A stretch of DNA of 53,501 nucleotides. Origin: Prolixibacteraceae bacterium (GTDB lineage: Bacteria; Bacteroidota; Bacteroidia; Bacteroidales; Prolixibacteraceae). Below the pieces are notes generated by a model. That model saw only the letters and a program-made list of their open reading frames with translations. It had not been told where the DNA came from and did not search any database. Where the stretch lies: assembly GCA_003537645.1 (NCBI GenBank), contig DPRM01000033.1, forward strand, positions 1 to 53,501, written 5' to 3'. This document shows positions 21,645 to 31,054 of the stretch, piece after piece. The position numbers were made by a program, and so were the translations under genes. The first letter of the stretch is position 1, and each line of letters begins with the position of its first letter.

Positions 21645-23192
21645 TTAAAGCACCGTCCACCCCTTTGCCGTTGCTATAGTTGGGTCGCAGGTTGCGTAAC
21701 CATCGCAATACCTCACATCTATTGTTTTGCTTGTAACTGTTGGCAATGCCGTGAACATGGCATTTAGCCATGTAGCATCAAGTGGGGCGGCAAGCTGTAT
21801 CTGTGGCGAAGTACCCGAATAGCTTGAATTAGCCCAATCAATTGCAAGCACTGACAACCTTTGCATTTTGAATGTTGTCGAATTTGTTCCAATTGATATT
21901 TTGCTTACCCGTAGTTTAGGTAGATTAACCTCTTCCAGATATTGTTTGTAGTATGTAGCATTATATGTTAATAATGGTAAATCGCCGGTGGCAAATTCAG
22001 CATCACCATATACTTTCTTTATCTTATTAGCCACAGTTCCAGTATATAAAAAGAAATAATAGTTCATTTGACTAAGTGTAGCGTCAAAATTAAAGTAGTC
22101 TGGTACGTGCAAAATTGATAAATTAATAATCGTAGTCGTATTTGTTAAAGAGCTTAAATGTGCGCTTAATGTGCGCGGATAATGTAATTCTCTTAATAAA
22201 CTGCAGTTTGCTAACCAGTCGTTTGAAGTTTTAGCCCAAATACCGTTTAAAGTAATTTTTTTCAGATTTGTACATCCGTAAAATAATCTTGTTCCTGTGG
22301 TAAATATTGGAAATGATGGCAGTTCAATTTCTTCAATTTCCGTATTTCCTTCTAAAATTTGGCTTACCGTATCTAAATTTGTTCCGGTAGTAATTGTTAA
22401 CGATTTTATTGTTGAAAGGTAGAATAATAAGTTTATTTGAAGCAATGAAGGAATATTTGGTAAAACAAAACTTGTTATTTTAGTTGAATTTCTTCCAAAA
22501 GCGAATATGTCTGTAAGTAATGGAGCCGAAAAACCTGGCGGAAAAATAAATTCCTTTATTGTTGAATAATATATACAGTACTGCATACTTGTAAGCGCAG
22601 GCATTGATACTGGCATTGTGAATTTTTCAACCCCGCAAAGAGAAAATAAGTAATTCATATCACTTACATAATTTAACGTGGATAAAAATTCAACTTTTTT
22701 TAATGCTATATGCGCCCTGAAATTGACTGAACCTGCTAAGTTTGGTGTATTCGCAAATATAGCTACAATACCCGCTGTGCTTATAGTAGAAATATTTGAA
22801 TATAATTTATTGAAAACTGCTGAACCATTGCTTAATGTTGCAATACATTTTACATATTGCGAAGTAGAGGCAGGTATTGTTTGATTTATAGCTACAAAAC
22901 TGCCGCCTGTAACTGCCTGCGAACCTGAACCTATTAAAGTGTCTGTTTCATCGTAAAAATCAAATATAACATTGCATGATATGTCGCTTCCAACTGTCAT
23001 TTTATCCAAAACAAAGCCAATATCAGTATCCAGAATAAACACTATTGATTCACTTGAAACCGTTGTAACTTCAATAGGACTTTCAAAATATGTGTAAGGT
23101 GGTAAATACCCGTTTGCCGGGCAATAAACCGCAGGATCAGGGCTTCCCCCGGCTGCAAACGATCTGAAATAAAATCTTTGTTTTGTTGTCAT
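21645..23192 (-). CDS. Leucine-rich-repeat-like (BspA-type) tail protein
   Basis: A 515-aa protein whose middle (about residues 165-450) consists of irregular repeats of the BspA/TpLRR type: L..L..... motifs with surface loops, e.g. VEKFTMPVSMPALTSMQYC, TEIEEIELPSFP and LYGC-like FYGCTNLKKITL. The N-terminal part is beta-rich and may attach to the baseplate. ATGA overlap with the upstream tail gene. BspA-type repeats bind host surface proteins in other settings, so a receptor-binding or adhesion role is likely. Free of a signal peptide, as expected for a virion protein. Confidence 0.72.
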   Translation of the reverse strand: MTTKQRFYFRSFAAGGSPDPAVYCPANGYLPPYTYFESPIEVTTVSSESIVFILDTDIGFVLDKMTVGSDISCNVIFDFYDETDTLIGSGSQAVTGGSFVAINQTIPASTSQYVKCIATLSNGSAVFNKLYSNISTISTAGIVAIFANTPNLAGSVNFRAHIALKKVEFLSTLNYVSDMNYLFSLCGVEKFTMPVSMPALTSMQYCIYYSTIKEFIFPPGFSAPLLTDIFAFGRNSTKITSFVLPNIPSLLQINLLFYLSTIKSLTITTGTNLDTVSQILEGNTEIEEIELPSFPIFTTGTRLFYGCTNLKKITLNGIWAKTSNDWLANCSLLRELHYPRTLSAHLSSLTNTTTIINLSILHVPDYFNFDATLSQMNYYFFLYTGTVANKIKKVYGDAEFATGDLPLLTYNATYYKQYLEEVNLPKLRVSKISIGTNSTTFKMQRLSVLAIDWANSSYSGTSPQIQLAAPLDATWLNAMFTALPTVTSKTIDVRYCDGYATCDPTIATAKGWTVL

Positions 23193-23632
23193 AGCTTCAC
23201 TCCTGTTAGGGTTACTAATCCTGCCGCTGCCGGTGTAATGGTTACGTCGTCATATTGCGCTAAAACTGTATCAAGTACAGGACTTAATGTTGCTGCTCCG
23301 CTTTCGGCAGTCTGGCTTGTAAATTTCATTGCGTAAGGAGCCGTAAAAACAAACGCTGTTGTATCCAGAAAATCAATGTAAATTTCAACTGAGTTATCAG
23401 TAGTTCCACCTGGTATTTCAAACAACTGCACCCATGTTGCATCACCCACATATCTCCACTCTACCCAACCGGCATTTTCACGAAGTTCTATTTCGCGGCC
23501 ATCATCACCATGCAAACTTGCAAGCCACTCAGTCAACGTTCCAACAAAGCCATTCAATACGGCCAGTTCGTAGGCTGATAAACCGTTTTTAATCCTGTTG
23601 TTTCCAAACAATAAATTTGCTGTTCGTCCCAT
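23189..23632 (-). CDS. Tail-fibre attachment-type protein, 147 aa
   Basis: The N-terminal motif GLSAYELAVLNGFVGTLTE followed by WLASLHG is the short tail-fibre module seen in many phages of Bacteroidota and Firmicutes (G.SAYE.A..NGF.GT..EWLASL.G). The rest is beta-rich (VEWRYVGDATWVQLFEIPG). It probably links the hub to the LRR-like protein encoded next, with which it overlaps by 4 bp. Confidence 0.7.
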   Translation of the reverse strand: MGRTANLLFGNNRIKNGLSAYELAVLNGFVGTLTEWLASLHGDDGREIELRENAGWVEWRYVGDATWVQLFEIPGGTTDNSVEIYIDFLDTTAFVFTAPYAMKFTSQTAESGAATLSPVLDTVLAQYDDVTITPAAAGLVTLTGVKL

Positions 23633-23633
23633 T

Positions 23634-26084
23634 TTATATGTCTTTTGTCAGGTTTCCAAGGTTGTAAATCACATATCCGTCCTCAATTTCTGTTTTCGGG
23701 TCAAAATGTCCTTCTGATAAAAATATTTCAGCCGCGGTTGAACCCGGGGCAATATTCAATTTTGCATAAATATTAAAGCTTTTGGTCGGGTCAAGGCTTG
23801 TGAAGTCAGTTTCTTCAATATTCCATGTTCGGGAAGGATCATAAACTTCATCATTGTCCTTCATTTTTTGAACTTCAAAGCGGTTGATTCCTGCCCAATT
23901 GTGGATTGTAATCTGGCCGGCATATTGTTTTGCCTGATCAACATTCCCGCCAACATGATCTTCAAACCATGCATCGGTAAGGTGTATCTGCGGCATGTTG
24001 GAATCAAGTCCAAGCATCCTGCCGTCAATGGTTCCGTTTAAAATCAGGTTGTCAACCCTTAGTTTATTATCCGGATCAAGCAAAGTTCTTCCAAGTTCAC
24101 CAACAGGTTGCTTGTCATCTCTGATTACTTCACCGGTTTCCTTTTTCGTTGCAAAAATTGCACGTTCAATTACCTGTAACCTGAATTCTGTTTGCTGCCT
24201 TTTTGTAGGTTTCTTAAAGTTGGACAGGGTTAAGTCATAAATTTTGGAGTTATAATTAAAACTCATGGAAGTAATGCGGTGGCTTGCACTTATCCCGAGA
24301 TTTGTGTCGGTAACAGTCAAAATATCCCCTACATTAAAACCATTACCGGGATTGGCAGCAAAATAAGCGGGGTTGGTTTTAACAGTGTATTCGTATTGCG
24401 GAACGCTCCACTGGTCGATATACTCCTGAGCCTTAACAGCCAAAGCAGCTTCGGACGTGCTTACATAGGGTGTAGGCTGATCCATGTCAACCAAGGTGTA
24501 TTCGTCACCGGGCTTAAACTGCAAGGTTGCTGATGGAAGCAATCCGCCAATTTCATCTTCAAACCTGATAATGTGGATATACTGATATTGATTGTCATAC
24601 CTGAGAATATCAAACTGATAACCTGCCAAATCACCTGTTTTCATAACTATTTTTGCAGTCAGTCCACCACGCAAATAATCATTCAGATCGAAGTCGAGCG
24701 TATTGTCAGCAATAACAAAAATCCCGTTTGGGTAAACTTCTTTCTCCGCCTCGGTTAAATATTGAATTGTGGCTGGTGGTTCGGGTGGCAGTTCAGTATC
24801 AGGAAATACGTGCAAAACTCCTGTAACTGCTGCTGTACGTTGTGGAAATATTTCATCGAAGTTCACCGTGCGCTCCCATGTTCCATAGGTGGCCTCGTTT
24901 TGTTTCAGCGGGTTCCCATCAAACGACAACCGCTTTAATCCATCACGGTAACCGGCTTTTATATTTTTTGCAGCACCATAAGCCCACAAAACGGTGCAAA
25001 GTTTCGAAGTATCCATTGCACCACGGGAAATGTTGTACAATGAGTTTCCTTTGCCATAAGTTAAAACAACGCTGTTTGCTTTGCTTTCAAATTCTGAAAT
25101 ATAGATTTTATACTTGGTATCCGGTTGTCTTTCAAACCTGAATTCCATCCCATACTCTCCGCAAATTCTTTGCAAAGCTGAAAGGCAATCTTCATTGGCA
25201 AAATTGTGCAGTTTCTTAACCGTTGCAGCGCATGAACCAATTGTAAACCTGTTATTCCCAAAGAAAATAAACCTGTCCACATTTTCGCAAATCAAAGCTG
25301 CTATCTCCGACAAATCACCGTAAAACTCAAACTCCGATTCACCGAACAGGATGAATTTCATCTGCTTAAAATGCAGTGTAATTCCTTCAAAGCGAAGGTT
25401 GTAAACGAATTTATTTGTTGATTGTTTTTGTACTTCAGGAGTAGAAGGCAACAGGAAAGCATCCAGATTTGTTCCATCGGTATTTACCCGAATCCAGTCA
25501 TACATTCCACATGTAAGCGGTGTGTTGGTTTCGCACGTACATGTGGCATATTCTTCACCCTGCAGTGTTTTGTTAATAGTGAGGTTTTTTGTTTTGATAA
25601 CCTCTTTTACGTCTGAACTGGATTTATCAAGAATCGAAATAAAATCATAATCACTATCACCGTGAACTGTAATTCTCAAACTGAATGTACCTATCTGCTG
25701 CTCCTGTACATAGTTTGTTTCCCTGACAATTTGGATGCCTGAGCTTATTGAGCAATTTGATAAATTAATATAAGGTGTTACAAATGTTACTTTTCCGGCT
25801 GCTTTTAATTCATCGGTAAAAGACTGTATTTTTGTTCTGAAATTATCATATCCTTTAATTGTGATTTCTCCCATTGAATTTCGCAATGGTTCTGCATATA
25901 TCCAGCAATTCAAAATAATTTCACGGTCGTTGTATTTTGGCGTTGACTGCCAATAATCTTTCCCGTCTTTATCCAGCCACTCATAACCGTCGTTTTTAAG
26001 TTTGTGAAAATCAAGAACTCCGGTGCTTTTTGAAACCATTACACCGAAGGTTGAAAAATCTATTGTACCAAATTGCCAGGCCAT
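23634..26084 (-). CDS. Tail hub protein with Dit-like N-terminus (Dit/Tal type)
   Basis: An 816-aa tail protein. Residues 1-150 resemble a distal tail (Dit) beta-barrel (WQFGTIDFSTFGVMVSKS, DREIILNCWIYA). Residues 150-640 fit a tail-associated hub domain of the gp27/Tal kind, including YISEFESKANSVVLTYG and YTVKTNPAYF. The C-terminal part (about 680-816) is a small beta-rich tip. Fusion of Dit and hub in one gene is less common than separate genes. It comes after the tape measure and a 120-aa gene, the standard order. Confidence 0.75.
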   Translation of the reverse strand: MAWQFGTIDFSTFGVMVSKSTGVLDFHKLKNDGYEWLDKDGKDYWQSTPKYNDREIILNCWIYAEPLRNSMGEITIKGYDNFRTKIQSFTDELKAAGKVTFVTPYINLSNCSISSGIQIVRETNYVQEQQIGTFSLRITVHGDSDYDFISILDKSSSDVKEVIKTKNLTINKTLQGEEYATCTCETNTPLTCGMYDWIRVNTDGTNLDAFLLPSTPEVQKQSTNKFVYNLRFEGITLHFKQMKFILFGESEFEFYGDLSEIAALICENVDRFIFFGNNRFTIGSCAATVKKLHNFANEDCLSALQRICGEYGMEFRFERQPDTKYKIYISEFESKANSVVLTYGKGNSLYNISRGAMDTSKLCTVLWAYGAAKNIKAGYRDGLKRLSFDGNPLKQNEATYGTWERTVNFDEIFPQRTAAVTGVLHVFPDTELPPEPPATIQYLTEAEKEVYPNGIFVIADNTLDFDLNDYLRGGLTAKIVMKTGDLAGYQFDILRYDNQYQYIHIIRFEDEIGGLLPSATLQFKPGDEYTLVDMDQPTPYVSTSEAALAVKAQEYIDQWSVPQYEYTVKTNPAYFAANPGNGFNVGDILTVTDTNLGISASHRITSMSFNYNSKIYDLTLSNFKKPTKRQQTEFRLQVIERAIFATKKETGEVIRDDKQPVGELGRTLLDPDNKLRVDNLILNGTIDGRMLGLDSNMPQIHLTDAWFEDHVGGNVDQAKQYAGQITIHNWAGINRFEVQKMKDNDEVYDPSRTWNIEETDFTSLDPTKSFNIYAKLNIAPGSTAAEIFLSEGHFDPKTEIEDGYVIYNLGNLTKDI

Positions 26085-26446
26085 TATGTCATTGTTAACG
26101 TTAATATTAATTCAGCGGCAGTGCTGTATATATTGCTTTGAATCCCATTTTTTACAACAAAATCAGCCTGAATTTCATGGTTTAAAAAAATCCATTCCAG
26201 CTTAAGCGCTGATTCTATTTTTGTGAAGAAATTATTTAAAGCAGTCCCCATTTCTTCCCTACTTGAATATATACCTATCAGCCTTATTTTTATATTTTTT
26301 TCATCCAGTACAAGCAAATTGCTTTCAAAACCATGCTCATCCAAAACCTGTTTAAATGCCGGCAAATCGAAATTACCGTCCATACGTGCAAGCCTTAACC
26401 CGTAAGTTGATAATTCAACACCCCCTATTTTTTCTGCTGCTGACAT
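26084..26446 (-). CDS. Tail protein between tape measure and hub, 120 aa
   Basis: A beta/alpha mixed soluble protein (GVELSTYGLRLARMDGNFD, NIKIRLIGIYSSREE). It overlaps one base with the hub gene and one base with the tape measure gene. The position is that of a distal tail adapter. No family name can be given with confidence. Confidence 0.68.
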   Translation of the reverse strand: MSAAEKIGGVELSTYGLRLARMDGNFDLPAFKQVLDEHGFESNLLVLDEKNIKIRLIGIYSSREEMGTALNNFFTKIESALKLEWIFLNHEIQADFVVKNGIQSNIYSTAAELILTLTMT

Positions 26447-29400
26447 TATAGTTTTTCCATCATTATTTTAATCATGCTTAAAATCCCTTCCTCGATGCCG
26501 ATAAGCCTTGAATTGTGCCTTGTGTTTTGAGCTATTTCAGCCAAATGACTAACCGATTGATTAATTCCATCAAGTTGTTCAAGTCCGGTCATATAGCTTT
26601 TTTGCTGCATTTCTCTAACTGCAAATAAATTTCCGGCAATTAAGCCGCCTGTTTCTTCAGTAATTCGGGTAATATCCCCGGTTAAGCCTTGCTGTTTTGT
26701 ATTTATTAAGTCGTTTGGATTAATCCCTGTAACCTTTTCAATTTCTTTCCACTTTTCAGCTTCTGAAGCAACCCAGGAGTTAAATGAATTTCTCAGGACG
26801 GTAATTTCTTCTGAGGTAAGACCATCTTCAGATGCCAGGGAGAATGATTCATACCAATCGTTTAATCCTTCCTCTAACATTCTTGTTCGGAAAGCGTTTA
26901 CAATTGCATTTACCATCAATTCCTCAAAATTGGCCGCAAAATCTTCTGCTGAATCATATCCTTTTTTAAATCCCTCGATAATTGAATCAGCAACGGCATC
27001 TCCCGTTGTACCGGTTAATCTTTGATTTTGCTCTTCTTTTATTTTGTTAATTTCGTCATCGATTTTTAACCACTGGTCTAAATATTCCTGTGCAGCTTGC
27101 CTGTCTCCGGCATTAAAATTGTAAAACTTGCCAGCTATTGCTTTTTGCCATTGTTCTGCATCCCAGGCTGCTGTATCTATTTTAGCATGCCCGCGATCGC
27201 TGCTGTAAACTGCTATTTGATTTAGCTTATTCCATGTCTTGGTTAATTCGGAATTTAACCCCGCAACTTGTTTTAGTGCTGATTTAAACCAGTCTGATCC
27301 ATCAAGATCATTGAGTGCGTTTAATTGATATTCCAGTAGTTTGTTGGTTCTGTTTATTGCTTCATTTACAGCTTTGAGCCTGTTGTCTCCTGCCTCTTCG
27401 TCTGTCAAACCTTTTGTTGAAGCTATTCCTGATATCAGTTCGTTTACAAATGCAGCAATTCCACCAAGCGCTCCGCCTCTTGCAAAGCCGCCCAAAATAT
27501 TGCCAATCATATTCACGCCTTCACCGAGCTCTGAATTCATTTTTCCGATTGAAGTACCCATCTGGGAAATAACATCGCTGATCTGATTTATAACTTTCAG
27601 ATATTCTTGCGCTTCCTTGGTGGCAATACCTTCTAATCCTTTGTCTGAGGCTTCTATGAATCCTTCCAGTAATTTTATTTCATTTGCATATAACTCCTGG
27701 TCAGTGGCTTTTAATAAATTCAACTTTTTAGTTGCAGTGTCCTTTACGATTTGAAGTTTCTTTTTTTCAAGTTCAACTTCTTTATTGAATCCCTGTGTTG
27801 ATATTTCGGCTTTTTGAATTGCAGCCTGTTCTTCAAAATCAAGCTGCTCCAATTTTGTATTCGTATTTGCAATATCTATTTCATGTTGTTTGGCCTGGGA
27901 AATAGCGGCCAATTGCAATAATGATGCTTCGCCTTTTTTTGCGGCTTCAAATATCCCTTCGTACTTTTTGTTTATTGCTGCAATTTCTTTTTGATTGTCG
28001 CTTAAGTAACTTTGGTTGATTTCCTCCCAAATGGCTTTTATCCTCTGGGCAGTGTCATAATTTATCTGCTCAATTTTTTTATTCTTCTGTTCCTCAGCGG
28101 CAACCCGTAAAGCGTTGAATTTATCCAGATCCTCTTTTGGAATCTCAGTAACATAATTTCTGTCTCCGGGTTTTGCACCATTTTTGGCATTGTATGATTC
28201 AAGAAAATCCTGCTGCTGTTTATTGATCTGGTCAAGTTGTTGCTTATATTCAAGTTCGGCTTCTGCTTTTTCCCGATCGGAACCGTTCTGCATTATGGCA
28301 ATTTTTGCAGCCTGGTAACTTCTTTCAAGTGATAGTTTCTGTTCATTAAAATCAATCAGCGATTGAAGCATTTCCTTTTGCCTTGCCTCCTCGTCTTTGG
28401 CCCGCTTTTCACCATCCTTTTTTGTAACGCCTGTTAGTTTTGCGAGGGTAGATTCAAGCTCTTTGACAACCGATTCCTGTTTGTCGATATTTTCAACAGA
28501 TATGCTTGAGTTTGGCGCTCTCATTGCATCCAAAACGCCCTGCGCTTTTTTTAATTCAGAAGTGGTTTTTGTAATTTGTTCCTGAATTGTAGGGAGTGCC
28601 AGTTGCTTATTCAATATATCAATCTGGCTCCTGATTGTTTTTGATATTTCATCACCAAATTGATATACAAGTAATTTTTCGAGACTGTTTTTTGTTTCTT
28701 CTGCTTGTTCTTTTGTCAGGTTGGAAACGTCACTAAACAACTCAGAGTATTGGGCTTTGAAACGGTCCACATCAATTTTACCTAAATTGAAAATTGAATC
28801 CTGAGTGCTTGCAACTGCACCGCCGAGCTTTTTAATATCTTCGCCCAACGCTTCAAGTTCTTTCCTGCGAACAAGCATCCCCTTTTCGGATAACTCAATT
28901 TCTTTGGTTATGCCTGATTCATTATCGGTATAGGTAAACTTGCCCTCGTTTATTTCTTTTTGAAGTTGGGATTGTCTTTCAAGAAGTGTGTTAAGCTGTT
29001 TTTGACTATCTGTTAAAGTTTTTTGAGCAAGTATTTTTGAGTTTTCCCTCATTTGATCATTCAACTCAATCAGCTTATCGGCTGATAATCCAAGTGCTTT
29101 ACCATACTCATCAACCTTTGTAATTGCAGCCGGAAATATTGAAGCCAGTTGCGATATTGTTGAGTTTAATTCAGCTTGTTCGGCTTCTGTTTTGTTGGTT
29201 TTCTGGTTTAATTCATCGTATTTTTCAATCAGGTCATCAACCTTTGTTTGTTCGCCGATTTTACTAACAGTGTCGTTCAGGTCGTTTACATAGTCCTCTG
29301 CCTTTTTTGTTTCGTTACCATAAACAGTAAATAATGTTATCAACCCTGCAACGGCTGTTGCAATTGCGATATATGGGTTAACGCTTGCGGCTGTATTTAA

Positions 29401-30399
29401 AGCCGTTTGAGCTGTTGCAGCCTTTAACGTTGCTGCTGCCTGTAATTTCTTTGTTGCAATGTCATAAACGCCGTATGTAGCGCTCACGCGGGTTGCAATA
29501 CCTGAAGCAATTACAGCGGCTTTATATGTTCCGTAAGTTACGGCAATAACTTTGAGAACGTTCAAAACATCTTCGTAATGCTCGGTTAATGAAATTGCGC
29601 CCTTAATGGTATCCGCAATTACCCCTTCATTTTGCTGCCCGATTGCGTTTAGCATCTTATCCCAGGCATCGGCAAAGTTGGAAGCAAGCCCGGTAATTGT
29701 TTTGGCCTGTTTATCCATCAGGTTATTGAACCGACCGCCCTCGTATGTCATCGACCGGAAAGCCGCTTCAACTTCAGGGAAACCGATTTTACCTTTTTCA
29801 ACCATATCGGCAATCTTGCTTTCAGCAACACCGAGGTTTTTTGCCAATTCTGCGACAAGCGGAACACCCGCCACATTGAAATCCCTTAACTCCCGGCCCG
29901 TTAATTTTAATTGTGAGCGAACCTGACCGTAATTGAGTATAAGCCTTTCAATCGGTACGGATAACCCGGCTGAAACGTCGCCTAATGATTTTAATGTCGG
30001 CAAAATATCTTCGGCTGCTGTACCGTAAGCGAGTAGTTGTTTCGCCCCTGTTGCAACGTCGGCTAACTCAAACGGTGTTCTTCCTGCAAAATCAACAACC
30101 TGGGCAAACAATTTATCTGCCTTCTCCTTGCTTCCAAGCATGGTTTCAAAGGCAACCTCAAGCTGTTGGAATTCGCCCCTTACACGGGCAATGTCTTTGA
30201 TAAAAGCACCACCTGCAAATAAACCCCCTACTCCGAACGCGGTTTTTAATCCTGCGCCCATGCGCCGGGTCAAGGTATCAATTTCATCACCTTCCTTTTT
30301 TACATTCTGGGTAATTCGCCCAAGTTGTTTATTGATATTAGCAATGTCCTTCTGAAGTTGTGCCCCGTCAATTCTTGCATCGAAATATAGTGCGCTCAT
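26446..30399 (-). CDS. Tail tape measure protein
   Basis: A 1317-aa protein. The N-terminal 240 residues carry the tape-measure N-domain (TPFELADVATGAKQLLAYG, LKLTGRELRDFNVAGVPLV). Two hydrophobic stretches (about 292-310 and 350-366, e.g. YIAIATAVAGLITLF) may insert in the host membrane. Residues 380-950 are mostly coiled coil. Length suggests a long non-contractile tail. It is followed by the hub genes. Confidence 0.92.
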   Translation of the reverse strand: MSALYFDARIDGAQLQKDIANINKQLGRITQNVKKEGDEIDTLTRRMGAGLKTAFGVGGLFAGGAFIKDIARVRGEFQQLEVAFETMLGSKEKADKLFAQVVDFAGRTPFELADVATGAKQLLAYGTAAEDILPTLKSLGDVSAGLSVPIERLILNYGQVRSQLKLTGRELRDFNVAGVPLVAELAKNLGVAESKIADMVEKGKIGFPEVEAAFRSMTYEGGRFNNLMDKQAKTITGLASNFADAWDKMLNAIGQQNEGVIADTIKGAISLTEHYEDVLNVLKVIAVTYGTYKAAVIASGIATRVSATYGVYDIATKKLQAAATLKAATAQTALNTAASVNPYIAIATAVAGLITLFTVYGNETKKAEDYVNDLNDTVSKIGEQTKVDDLIEKYDELNQKTNKTEAEQAELNSTISQLASIFPAAITKVDEYGKALGLSADKLIELNDQMRENSKILAQKTLTDSQKQLNTLLERQSQLQKEINEGKFTYTDNESGITKEIELSEKGMLVRRKELEALGEDIKKLGGAVASTQDSIFNLGKIDVDRFKAQYSELFSDVSNLTKEQAEETKNSLEKLLVYQFGDEISKTIRSQIDILNKQLALPTIQEQITKTTSELKKAQGVLDAMRAPNSSISVENIDKQESVVKELESTLAKLTGVTKKDGEKRAKDEEARQKEMLQSLIDFNEQKLSLERSYQAAKIAIMQNGSDREKAEAELEYKQQLDQINKQQQDFLESYNAKNGAKPGDRNYVTEIPKEDLDKFNALRVAAEEQKNKKIEQINYDTAQRIKAIWEEINQSYLSDNQKEIAAINKKYEGIFEAAKKGEASLLQLAAISQAKQHEIDIANTNTKLEQLDFEEQAAIQKAEISTQGFNKEVELEKKKLQIVKDTATKKLNLLKATDQELYANEIKLLEGFIEASDKGLEGIATKEAQEYLKVINQISDVISQMGTSIGKMNSELGEGVNMIGNILGGFARGGALGGIAAFVNELISGIASTKGLTDEEAGDNRLKAVNEAINRTNKLLEYQLNALNDLDGSDWFKSALKQVAGLNSELTKTWNKLNQIAVYSSDRGHAKIDTAAWDAEQWQKAIAGKFYNFNAGDRQAAQEYLDQWLKIDDEINKIKEEQNQRLTGTTGDAVADSIIEGFKKGYDSAEDFAANFEELMVNAIVNAFRTRMLEEGLNDWYESFSLASEDGLTSEEITVLRNSFNSWVASEAEKWKEIEKVTGINPNDLINTKQQGLTGDITRITEETGGLIAGNLFAVREMQQKSYMTGLEQLDGINQSVSHLAEIAQNTRHNSRLIGIEEGILSMIKIMMEKL

Positions 30400-30596
30400 T
30401 TTTGTATATACTTTCCAAAGTGATTTTTTAAATCTTCAATCGTACCTTCTTTGGCTTTCCCTTCACTCCTGTAATTTGCGTAAGGCATATCTGCCATTTT
30501 CATTTTCAAGTTTATCCAGCTATCACCCCACATGGCCTGTTTGTGTGTAAGCTTGAATGTTTTTTGAATTAACCCGATTGTCCCCCAAAATGTCAT
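30396..30596 (-). CDS. Tail assembly chaperone partner, 66 aa
   Basis: A short basic protein (TIGLIQKTFKLTHKQAMWGDSW) overlapping the tape measure start by 4 bp. Its place between the first chaperone gene and the tape measure matches the GT half of siphophage tail chaperones. No slippery site bridging the two genes was found; they are separated by an 8-bp gap and appear independently started. Confidence 0.6.
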   Translation of the reverse strand: MTFWGTIGLIQKTFKLTHKQAMWGDSWINLKMKMADMPYANYRSEGKAKEGTIEDLKNHFGKYIQK

Positions 30597-30604
30597 GCCG
30601 CCTT

Positions 30605-31054
30605 TTACTTCTGTTCGGCTGCTTGTTTCTTCATCAGGTGATTCATCGCTGGCGTTAACGCCATAATAAAAAAAAACTGACTGGCATCCATTTGCCGGTA
30701 AACTATACCCATGTAGCTGTACATTGCTTTCAGGCTTTCAGTCCGGTTCAGCAAAATCCAACGGTAATAGCTGAATTTCCATCGTTTAAAAAGCTGTTGA
30801 TTGATAACGGCATGGGTAATGATACTTGCGATATGTTTCAGGTTTTTGCCTTTCAAAAGAAACTCCTGCAGCTGGTCCTCTTTCACATCAATTGCCTCTA
30901 TTTTTGTCATTTCCTGACAAATCCTGACAATGGTTCCCGGTCGTAATGGTTTGATTTCGAGTTTTGCATGTAAGCCGAAAATCAAAGGAACTTTAAAAAA
31001 TATCCCTTCGTCAACCAATGTTGCACCGGCTTTATATTCAATTGTTTTGCTCAT
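30605..31054 (-). CDS. Tail assembly chaperone, 149 aa
   Basis: A helical protein with an N-terminal beta segment (LVDEGIFFKVPLIFGLHAKLE) and a C-terminal helical region with aromatics (RQMDASQFFFIMALTP). Position before the tape measure and size fit the G-type tail chaperone that keeps the tape measure unfolded during assembly. ATGA overlap with the glycosyltransferase gene upstream. Confidence 0.65.
   Translation of the reverse strand: MSKTIEYKAGATLVDEGIFFKVPLIFGLHAKLEIKPLRPGTIVRICQEMTKIEAIDVKEDQLQEFLLKGKNLKHIASIITHAVINQQLFKRWKFSYYRWILLNRTESLKAMYSYMGIVYRQMDASQFFFIMALTPAMNHLMKKQAAEQK

Noticed and set aside
30390..30650. Programmed frameshift joining the two tail chaperone genes
   Set aside because: No slippery heptamer is seen before the first stop, and the second gene has its own ATG after an 8-bp gap.
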